A DNA stretch of 19,620 bases from JALYUA01 sp039931865. GTDB lineage: Bacteria; Acidobacteriota; Thermoanaerobaculia; UBA5066; Gp7-AA6. The stretch's first letter is position 1. The number at the start of each line of letters is the position of its first letter. The stretch is taken from assembly GCA_039931865.1 (NCBI GenBank), contig JBDTRB010000072.1, positions 1 to 19,620 of the forward strand. Direction: 5' to 3'. Positions 13,861 through 19,620 of this stretch are shown here, in pieces. The position numbers were made by a program, and so were the translations under genes. The notes below the pieces were generated by a model. It made no database searches and was not told the DNA's origin. It worked only from the letters and a program-made list of their open reading frames with translations.

Positions 13861-14553
13861 ATGAGGCAGATGCCCCCAATTCAGGTCCGGTCTCCCGGCG
13901 ACTTGCGGGAGGAGTCCGCGAGGCGCGAGATGGTGGACCGTTACGTCGCCCCCCGCGGGGTGGACGACCCGCGGGTGCTCGCGGCGATGCGCGAAGTTCC
14001 CCGGCACCTCTTCGTGCCCGAGCCGCTGCGCGGGAAGGCCTACGGCGATCACTCCCTTCCGATCGGCTACGGCCAGACGATCTCGCAGCCGTACGTCGTC
14101 GGCCTCATGACGTCCCGCCTCGCGGTCGAGCCCGGCCACAAGGTCCTGGAGATCGGGACGGGTTCCGGATACCAGACGGCCGTCCTCTCCCGCCTCGCCC
14201 GCACGGTGTACTCGCTCGAGCGCCTGGACGAGCTCGCGCGGCGCTCCTCCGCGCTGCTTCGCGAGCTCGGCTGCCAGAACGTGTCCGTGAAGGCGTTCGA
14301 CGGGACGTACGGGTATCCCGCCGCCGCGCCGTACGACCGCATCCTCGTCACCGCCGGCACGGACGAAGTGCCGGAGCCCCTGCTGGCGCAGCTTGCCGTC
14401 GGCGGACGCCTCGTCGTGCCGATCGGACCGCCGGAGCTCCAGCGCATCCGCGTCGTGCGCCGGCGCAAGACCGACTTCGCCCAGGAGGACGGCGAGGCCG
14501 TCGTCTTCGTGCCGCTCGTCGGGAAGTTCGGCCGGGCGGGAATCCCGGGTTGA
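13861..14553 (+). CDS. pcm: protein-L-isoaspartate O-methyltransferase
   Basis: This 230-residue enzyme methylates damaged isoaspartyl residues with S-adenosylmethionine to start their repair. The SAM-binding motif I is VLEIGTGSGYQ (95-105), and the family segments GYGQTISQPYVV (69-80) and PYDRILVTAGTDEVPEPLLAQL are present; the C-terminal VVFVPLVGKFG is also typical. Length is usual for Pcm with a short N-terminal extension. The ATG at 13861 is used, but ATG at 13870 is equally possible because neither has a Shine-Dalgarno. It is divergent from the E1 gene and begins a chain pcm-acylphosphatase-apt with 4-base overlaps. Confidence 0.95.
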   Translation: MRQMPPIQVRSPGDLREESARREMVDRYVAPRGVDDPRVLAAMREVPRHLFVPEPLRGKAYGDHSLPIGYGQTISQPYVVGLMTSRLAVEPGHKVLEIGTGSGYQTAVLSRLARTVYSLERLDELARRSSALLRELGCQNVSVKAFDGTYGYPAAAPYDRILVTAGTDEVPEPLLAQLAVGGRLVVPIGPPELQRIRVVRRRKTDFAQEDGEAVVFVPLVGKFGRAGIPG

Positions 14554-14825
14554 CGGAGATCGCCCGCCGCGCCATCGTCTCGGGTCGAGTCCAGCGAGTC
14601 GGCTTCCGGGACTTCGCGCGCCGCGCGGCGCAGAGCGCCGGCGTGCGCGGCTGGGTGCGCAATCTGCCGGACGGGACAGTCGAGACCGCGGTCGAAGGCG
14701 GCGTCGACGCCGTGGCGCGCTACTTCGAGAAGCTGCGGCGGGGGCCGCTCGTGGGACGCGTCTCGAACATCGACGAGGCCGAGCTTCCTGCGCAGGGGTT
14801 CCAGGGCTTCGAGATCCGCCCGTGA
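14550..14825 (+). CDS. acylphosphatase
   Basis: The 91-residue protein is a full-length acylphosphatase, which hydrolyses acyl phosphates such as carbamoyl or 1,3-bisphosphoglycerate phosphate. The catalytic residues are R20 in GRVQRVGFRDF and N38 in GWVRNLPDGTVE. The start is TTG at 14550, overlapping the pcm stop as TTGA; the position fits the expected family N-terminus. Its stop overlaps the apt start as GTGA. Small cytoplasmic enzyme; no link to its neighbours beyond co-expression is known to me. Confidence 0.94.
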   Translation: MTEIARRAIVSGRVQRVGFRDFARRAAQSAGVRGWVRNLPDGTVETAVEGGVDAVARYFEKLRRGPLVGRVSNIDEAELPAQGFQGFEIRP

Positions 14826-15361
14826 CGTCCACGATCGCCCATCCGGATCTCCGGGCGCTCGTGCGCGACGTGCCCGACTTTCCCTCGCCCGGAATCCTCT
14901 TCCGCGACATCACGCCGCTCCTCGCCTCGCCCGAGGCGTTTGCGCGCGCAATCGCGGAGATGGCGGCCCCGTGGAAGGGGACGGCGTCGCGGCCCATCAA
15001 GATCCTGGGCATCGAGGCGCGCGGGTTCATGTTCGGCGCGGCGCTCGCGCGCGAACTGTCGGTCGGGTTCGTCCCGGTGCGGAAGACCGGCAAGCTCCCC
15101 CGCGAAACCGTCCGGGCGAGCTACGGGCTCGAATACGGCATCGACACGCTCGAGATCCACCGCGACGCCTGTTCCGAGGGGGAGCGGGTGCTGGTCGTCG
15201 ACGACGTGCTCGCAACCGGGGGCACCGCGGAGGCGGCCTGCCGGCTCGCGGAGTCGCTCGGGGCGGAGATTCTCGGGATCTCGATCTTCATTGAGCTCGC
15301 TGCGCTCGGTGGCCGAGCGCGGGTCGAGCCCCGGCCGGTCCGATCGGTGCTGGTATTATGA
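14822..15361 (+). CDS. apt: adenine phosphoribosyltransferase
   Basis: The 179-residue protein salvages adenine with PRPP to AMP. The PRPP-binding motif VLVVDDVLATGGTAEA lies at 123-138, and the N-terminal part has the APT-specific PDFPSPGILFRDITPLL (18-34) and the flexible-loop segment VRKTGKLPRETVRASYGLEYG (86-106). The start is GTG at 14822, overlapping the acylphosphatase stop. The gene ends at TGA 15359-15361, which also forms part of a TATTATGA sequence that may be a -10 for the next gene. Along with SurE upstream it points to nucleotide turnover in this neighbourhood. Confidence 0.95.
   Translation: MTSTIAHPDLRALVRDVPDFPSPGILFRDITPLLASPEAFARAIAEMAAPWKGTASRPIKILGIEARGFMFGAALARELSVGFVPVRKTGKLPRETVRASYGLEYGIDTLEIHRDACSEGERVLVVDDVLATGGTAEAACRLAESLGAEILGISIFIELAALGGRARVEPRPVRSVLVL
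15351..15359 (+). promoter_or_regulatory. extended -10 element for the REC-GGDEF-EAL gene
   Basis: TGG-TATTAT (15351-15359) is an extended -10 inside the last codons of apt. It would give a leader of about 30 bases before the ATG at 15398. No good -35 is seen. The signalling gene may thus be transcribed separately as well as by readthrough from apt. Confidence 0.45.
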
Positions 15362-15397
15362 ACAATCGCACGAGCCCGCCGGTGATTGAACCCTGAC

Positions 15398-17077
15398 ATG
15401 GCCGCTGAGAAGATTCTCATCGTCGACGATGACGAGGACATTCTGCTCATCGTTCAGACGATCCTCGCCTCGGCGGGGTACTCGGCGATGACGGCGCACA
15501 ATGGCCGCGAAGGCGTCGACATGGCGCTCGAGCTCCGTCCCGACCTGATCCTCCTCGACGTGATGATGCCGGAGCTCTCGGGCTGGGAGGTCTGCACCAC
15601 ACTGAAAAACGCCCCGGAAACGCGGCAGATCCCGATCGCGATGCTCACGGTCAAGAGCGAGATCCGGGACCTGATCACGGGCATGCAGGTGGGCGCCGAC
15701 GACTACATCACCAAGCCGTTCACGCGCCGCAAGCTCCTCTCGACCGTCCGCAGGCTGCTCGACGACCGCGGGGAGGATGTGCCGGCGTACATCCCCTCCG
15801 AGAACGAAGAGGTCCGCTTCAAGAACCTCCTGTTCGATGGCGTGACGGAGCTCCCTACGGTTCCGATCATCATCGACGCCCTGCGCGACCGCCTTCTCGA
15901 CAACCGGGACCTCGGCGTTCTGTTCATCGACGTCGAGCAGTACAGCCACATCGAGGAGACCTACGGCTGGGAAGTGTTCGACGCGCTTCTCCGCCATACC
16001 GGAAAGGCGCTCCGGCGCATGCTCGGCACTGTCTTCGCGACGGAGGACTTCGTCGCCGTCAACCGCGCGGGAGGCTCGGACTTCTACGTCTTCACGACCA
16101 TGGAAACGGGAGAAGACGCCTTCTCGAGGCTCCAGCGCAAGGCGCGGCAGGTCGAGGAATCCCTGCGCGGCTCTCTCGACGAAGCGTTCGGCTCCCGAAT
16201 CCACAAGCGAATCGGCGTGTTCGTCGGTTACTCGGTCATCCACTCGAACCCGCAGATGCGCGTCGAGCGTCTGGTCTATCGCGCGCTTCGTCAGGCGATC
16301 GCGATCGCGACGACGAAAGAAGAGGAGCGCCAGACGATGCTGCGCGAGACCTTCCAGGAGATCCTGCGCAAGCGCCGCATCCGGACCGTGTATCAGCCGA
16401 TCTTCGACCTGAACACGATGGAGCTCCACGGCCACGAGGCGCTCACCCGCGGGCCGGCGGACACGGCGTTCGAGAGCCCCGAGCTCCTGTTCCAGTTCGC
16501 CGGAGACCACGAAGCGATCTGGGATCTGGAGCAGCTCTGCATCGAGTCCTCGGCCGCGCACTATGTGGCCGCGCCCGGAGGTAACCTCTTCCTGAACGTG
16601 GAAGCCGACTCGATCACCGCACTGACGACCCGCAAGGAGACCCTCGAGCCGCTCCTGCGGCTGAAGCAGCGAGTCGTCATCGAGGTCACCGAGCGCTCGG
16701 CGATCCGCGACATCCCCGTCTTCCGCGAGGCTCTCGCCGCGCTGCGCGACAAGGGATTTCAGATCGCGATCGACGACGCGGGCTCCGGGTACGCCTCGCT
16801 CCAGTCGATCGCCGAGTTGCGTCCGAACTATCTGAAAGTGGCCAACACCCTGATAACGGGTCTCCACGCCGACACGATCAAGCGGGACGTCGTCGAAATG
16901 CTCGTCAACCTCGCCCGACGGATCGACGCGCTCTGTGTCGCCGAGGGCATCGAGACCCCGGAAGACCTCGATGAGTGCCGGCGCCTCGGGATCCCGTACG
17001 GGCAGGGCTTCTATCTGGGCGTTCCGGAAGAGGTGCCGGCCACGGGACCCGCCCGGGACTTCGTCCGCGTCAAGTGA
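15398..17077 (+). CDS. response regulator with degenerate GGDEF and EAL (cyclic-di-GMP phosphodiesterase) domains
   Basis: This 559-residue protein has three parts. A receiver domain (about 4-122) has the acidic pocket D10-D12, phospho-acceptor D54, T84 and K106. A GGDEF-like domain (about 145-310) has the signature changed to AGGSDF (225-229) and DVE in place of a metal-binding Asp pair, so it should not make cyclic-di-GMP. An EAL domain (about 325-545) keeps E347 of EAL, N400, E429, D459-D460, K480, E516 and Q536, all the residues usually needed for hydrolysis, though DDFGTG reads DDAGSG. It is probably a phosphorylation-controlled phosphodiesterase. A TTG 12 bases upstream is an alternative start. 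No histidine kinase is in the window. The next genes encode cell-wall enzymes. Confidence 0.93.
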   Translation: MAAEKILIVDDDEDILLIVQTILASAGYSAMTAHNGREGVDMALELRPDLILLDVMMPELSGWEVCTTLKNAPETRQIPIAMLTVKSEIRDLITGMQVGADDYITKPFTRRKLLSTVRRLLDDRGEDVPAYIPSENEEVRFKNLLFDGVTELPTVPIIIDALRDRLLDNRDLGVLFIDVEQYSHIEETYGWEVFDALLRHTGKALRRMLGTVFATEDFVAVNRAGGSDFYVFTTMETGEDAFSRLQRKARQVEESLRGSLDEAFGSRIHKRIGVFVGYSVIHSNPQMRVERLVYRALRQAIAIATTKEEERQTMLRETFQEILRKRRIRTVYQPIFDLNTMELHGHEALTRGPADTAFESPELLFQFAGDHEAIWDLEQLCIESSAAHYVAAPGGNLFLNVEADSITALTTRKETLEPLLRLKQRVVIEVTERSAIRDIPVFREALAALRDKGFQIAIDDAGSGYASLQSIAELRPNYLKVANTLITGLHADTIKRDVVEMLVNLARRIDALCVAEGIETPEDLDECRRLGIPYGQGFYLGVPEEVPATGPARDFVRVK

Positions 17078-17134
17078 GCGAACCGGAGACTGTCCGCCGG
17101 CGCCGCGCCGGGCGGGGGATGGGGGGATAGCTTC

Positions 17135-17965
17135 GTGAGCAGTGACACGCCGCCTCCGCCTCCGCCCGGGGGCTCAGGGCGACGCCGCCCTCCCCGCCCG
17201 ATGGACGCGTCGGGCATCATCGCGGTGCGGACGGGATTTCTCCGAATGTCCCGCCGCATCCGAAAGGCGCCCAAGCGCGCCCGTCCCGCGTGGGCCCTCT
17301 CGCTGGCGCTTCTGGCGTTCGCCGCCGCGACGTTCGCCGGGGCCAGTTGGCATCGTCGCTCTCTCGACCGCGAATTCGCCGAAGCGGTGCGGAGAAACGC
17401 CGCCGTACCGGCCGACGTCAAGCGGCTGCGGCAGGAGCTCGCGGACTCGGAGGCGGACGCGAAGACGCTCGGGTCGGAGCTCGACTCGCGGCTGAAGTAC
17501 CTCGAGAGTGTCAAGAGCGAGGACTTCTTCATCGTGCTCGACGCCGCGAAGAAGCGTTTTCGGTTTCAGTATGGCGATCGCATCCTGCGCGAGGCGCCGG
17601 CAGAGCCCGGGCCGACGAAGACCATCGAGTCGGGAAAACGCCGCTGGACGTTTCCGCCGCTCTCCGGGGCGTTCTCCATTCGCGAAAAGCTCCAGGGGGC
17701 GGACTGGGCGCCGCCGGCCTGGGTTTACGTGATGAACCGCGAGCCCGTGCCGGCGACTCTGCCGCGAATCGAGAACGGCCTCGGCAAATACGTGATCGTG
17801 CTCGCCGGCGACGCCGTCATTCATTCGCCGCCGCCGGCGAACAGTCCGTTGAAAGGCGTGAAGCCGGGATCGTTCCTCGTCCCGGAGAAAGACCTCGCGG
17901 CGATCTGGAAGCGGGTCGGACCTCGCACGCGCGTGTACGTGTTCCAGGACGAGGGCCGAAATTGA
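17135..17965 (+). CDS. membrane-anchored YkuD-like protein, catalytic residues lost
   Basis: The 276-residue protein has a Pro/Arg-rich cytoplasmic start, one membrane segment (about 52-70), a coiled-coil stretch (about 78-126) and a C-terminal domain that aligns with the L,D-transpeptidase encoded next to it. Matching landmarks are FFIVLDAAKKRFRFQYGDRIL with IVISTAENRLWVRQGGQTVF, W191-APPAW with WVPPDW, and AVIHS (H230) with ALHGT. Where the neighbour has SHGCVRLADKDLE, this one reads KPGSFLVPEKDLA: the His becomes P244 and the Cys becomes S246. It is probably an inactive partner or regulator. The GTG start at 17135 has a G-rich SD-like run about 8 bases upstream; ATG 17201 is an alternative. 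Its stop overlaps the next gene as TTGA. Confidence 0.8.
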   Translation: MSSDTPPPPPPGGSGRRRPPRPMDASGIIAVRTGFLRMSRRIRKAPKRARPAWALSLALLAFAAATFAGASWHRRSLDREFAEAVRRNAAVPADVKRLRQELADSEADAKTLGSELDSRLKYLESVKSEDFFIVLDAAKKRFRFQYGDRILREAPAEPGPTKTIESGKRRWTFPPLSGAFSIREKLQGADWAPPAWVYVMNREPVPATLPRIENGLGKYVIVLAGDAVIHSPPPANSPLKGVKPGSFLVPEKDLAAIWKRVGPRTRVYVFQDEGRN

Positions 17966-18909
17966 AATTTCGACTCGGGTTTCTCGGCGCGTGGGCGCTG
18001 TTCGTGATCGCGATCGGGGCCGTCGCGTTCACCGTCGCGGCCGAGGTCGAGAACATCCGCGACGCCCGGAAGCTCGCCCGCCTCCACGAAATCGACGCGA
18101 TGATCGCGGCGCGGATCGGCGGACGCTTCGAGGAAATGAAGAGCGCCGCAGAGGAGAGCGCCGCCCGCGTCACGGACCTGCGCTCGAAGGTCGCGCGCAC
18201 GCGCACGGAAGTGCGGCTCGACGAGTCCGCGGACAGCCCGCAGACGATTGTCATCTCGACCGCGGAGAACCGACTCTGGGTGCGGCAGGGCGGGCAGACG
18301 GTGTTCCAGGCGATCTGCTCGACCGGCAAAGGGACGACCATGGTCGAAAAGGGGAAGACGACGATTTTCGAGACCCCGACCGGCCGTTTCAAAATCCGCT
18401 CGAAAGAGGAGAACCCGCAGTGGGTCCCGCCGGACTGGCACTTCGTCGAAGAGGCACGCAAGAAGCGGGCGACCCTGGTGCGGCTCGAGCCCGGTCAAGC
18501 GGTGGACGCAGCCACCGGCGCTCCGATCGCGAGCGATCCGTCCCGGGCGGGCGGAGTGTGGTCATGGATTGAGGGCGGAGGCCGGCCCAAACGCAAGGTT
18601 CTGACGATACGGAACGGCTCCGTCGTCGAAGTCTCGCCGGACGGGTCCACCCGAGAGCTTCCTCCCGGCCAGGTCATTCAGGCCGGCAAGACCGTGGTGG
18701 TCCCTCCCGTCTCGACGAAGCAGCGGCGCTTCGACAAGGTGCTCGGGAAGTACCGCCTGAACCTCGGAGGCGGGTACGCGCTCCACGGGACCCTCGCCAC
18801 GGATCAGCTCGGCCGCAGCGTGTCGCACGGCTGCGTCCGTCTCGCCGACAAGGACCTCGAGACCCTGTACGTGATGGCATCGGTCGGGGACCAGGTCATC
18901 ATTTATTAG
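17962..18909 (+). CDS. membrane-anchored L,D-transpeptidase (YkuD family)
   Basis: The 315-residue protein has an N-terminal membrane anchor (about 7-27), a helical linker/coiled coil (30-80) and a YkuD domain from about residue 95. The catalytic set is complete: H275, S288-H289-G290-C291 and R293 (SHGCVR). L,D-transpeptidases form 3-3 crosslinks in peptidoglycan or attach proteins to it, acting in the periplasm. Between the TPTGRFKI strand (138-145) and the catalytic part lies an insertion of about 100 residues with a Pro-rich stretch (230-252). The start is TTG at 17962 overlapping the upstream stop, so the two proteins are made together, probably in similar amounts. Crosslinking versus another amidation reaction cannot be told from sequence. 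Confidence 0.93.
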   Translation: MKFRLGFLGAWALFVIAIGAVAFTVAAEVENIRDARKLARLHEIDAMIAARIGGRFEEMKSAAEESAARVTDLRSKVARTRTEVRLDESADSPQTIVISTAENRLWVRQGGQTVFQAICSTGKGTTMVEKGKTTIFETPTGRFKIRSKEENPQWVPPDWHFVEEARKKRATLVRLEPGQAVDAATGAPIASDPSRAGGVWSWIEGGGRPKRKVLTIRNGSVVEVSPDGSTRELPPGQVIQAGKTVVVPPVSTKQRRFDKVLGKYRLNLGGGYALHGTLATDQLGRSVSHGCVRLADKDLETLYVMASVGDQVIIY

Positions 18910-18996
18910 GAGTTTCAAGGGCATTCCGGCGGTTTACAACTTCGATCGGGAGGCCACATCCGGCCGCAAACACAACGGGAATCGACCCCGCTTTCC

Positions 18997-19025
18997 TTGA
19001 CCTTTTCAGGCCCTTTTTGTACAAT
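18997..19025 (+). promoter_or_regulatory. near-consensus sigma70 promoter for the last gene
   Basis: TTGACC (18997-19002) and TACAAT (19020-19025) are spaced by exactly 17 bases. The expected transcription start is near 19032, only a few bases before the TTG at 19035, so the mRNA is nearly leaderless. This is the best promoter in the window. Confidence 0.8.
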
Positions 19026-19034
19026 AGTTCTTCC

Positions 19035-19620
19035 TTGCCTAATCGACTCCGTATCGCCGCTTCGGCGGGGCTTTTCTTCATTCTCCTCGGACGCCTCGCC
19101 GGGACCCCGTCTGGATTTGCGCCGCTTTCGACGCTGATCGGGACGTCGGGGAAGCTGCGCGCCGTCTTCACGCTGCCGGGCGAAGTCCCGGTCTCCGAGA
19201 TCCCCGCCGAGCCCCGGGCGCCGGGCGTTTACGCCCTCGACGCGATCGGAGCCGCCGGCGCCGCTCTGCGCTGGATCGTGCTGACCCCGTTCTCCGCCAA
19301 GGTCAACGGGAAGATCGGCCCCTACCGGATCGGCAACTGGCCCTTCGAGAACCGGACGAGCGGAGATCCCGCCTACGCCAGCCCGCGCGGGTTCGTGCAG
19401 GTCACTCCCCAGAACTTCGGCCTGCGGGTCTCAGAGCACTTCGCGCTGGGGCAGTTCATCACCAAGAACCAGCCGGATGTGTGGCCCAAGTACGTGGTCC
19501 TCCAGTCGAGGCTTCTCGATAAGCTGGAGCTCACGATCGCCGAGCTGAACCGCGAGGGCTATCGTGTCAAGAGCCTCTTCGTCATGAGCGGCTTTCGCAC
19601 GCCCGACTACAACGAAGAGG
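19035..19620 (+). CDS. secreted M15-peptidase-like protein (partial, runs off the end)
   Basis: An open frame from TTG 19035 to the window end gives 195 residues without a stop. It starts with a basic, hydrophobic signal-like sequence (PNRLRIAASAGLFFILLG). After residue 130 it reads SEHFALGQFITKNQ, then KLELTIAELNREGYRVKSLFVMSGFRTPDYNE; the SGFRTPxYN motif and the preceding layout are those of M15-type D-Ala-D-Ala carboxypeptidases and related peptidoglycan-binding domains. The catalytic His/Asp residues would lie beyond the window. A nearly leaderless TTG start is unusual; an in-frame TTG at 19017 lies within the promoter and is less likely. Following an L,D-transpeptidase pair it suggests a cell-wall cluster. 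Confidence 0.75.
   Translation, partial: MPNRLRIAASAGLFFILLGRLAGTPSGFAPLSTLIGTSGKLRAVFTLPGEVPVSEIPAEPRAPGVYALDAIGAAGAALRWIVLTPFSAKVNGKIGPYRIGNWPFENRTSGDPAYASPRGFVQVTPQNFGLRVSEHFALGQFITKNQPDVWPKYVVLQSRLLDKLELTIAELNREGYRVKSLFVMSGFRTPDYNEE

Noticed and set aside
13774..15093. Open frame continuing upstream of the E1 gene on the minus strand
   Set aside because: It is antisense to pcm, acylphosphatase and apt, lacks family sequence, and a TTG with a good Shine-Dalgarno gives a normal E1 N-terminus at 13773.
15356..16867. 503-codon minus-strand open frame
   Set aside because: Antisense shadow of the REC-GGDEF-EAL gene.

Overview
The window is high-GC, densely packed bacterial chromosome with many GTG and TTG starts and repeated 4-base stop/start overlaps. 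Gene content (fused 2-oxoacid dehydrogenase E1, S9 plus M3 peptidases, PspC-SurE, Pcm, a PTPS of the animal sequence type) and style suggest an uncultured Acidobacteriota-like organism, perhaps near Thermoanaerobaculia. That assignment is inference from gene style; no rRNA or other marker is present.

Layout. (1) 225-2631, minus strand: a five-gene arsenic operon read arsN2-arsR-arsI-arsC-aqpS, with a promoter/operator at 2635-2667 and a second matching palindrome between arsR and arsI. It covers sensing, arsenate reduction, C-As bond cleavage, acetyltransfer and a channel, but contains no ArsB/ACR3 pump. (2) 2771-3520: a VIT1/CCC1-type metal transporter, divergent from the ars operon and preceded by 20-bp tandem repeats. 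(3) 3669-4685: a divergent pair of small unknowns, a ribbon-helix-helix-like protein and a protein joining a phage ABA-sandwich-like domain to a zinc ribbon. (4) 4731-5975: a secreted orphan. (5) 6084-10106, minus: an M3 metallopeptidase and an S9 serine peptidase in one operon. (6) 10182-11586: PTPS homologue, PspC-domain protein and SurE, chained by 4-base overlaps. (7) 11598-11653: eight GATTCCC heptamers in the convergent gap. (8) 11716-13773, minus: a single-chain E1 alpha-beta dehydrogenase. (9) 13861-15361: pcm, acylphosphatase and apt, again overlapping. (10) 15398-17077: REC, degenerate GGDEF and EAL signalling protein. (11) 17135-18909: two overlapping YkuD-type genes, the second with an intact SHGC catalytic motif and the first apparently a catalytically dead paralogue. 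(12) 19035 to the end: the start of a secreted M15-peptidase-like protein behind a near-consensus promoter.

Recurrent themes are leaderless or nearly leaderless starts (a -10 hexamer 6-9 nt before the start codon and no Shine-Dalgarno) and translational coupling through 4-base overlaps. The most interesting candidates for new biology are the active/dead L,D-transpeptidase pair, the pump-less arsenic operon with its duplicated operator, the PTPS homologue lacking the Asp-His catalytic dyad, and the ABA-sandwich/zinc-ribbon protein beside an RHH-like protein.
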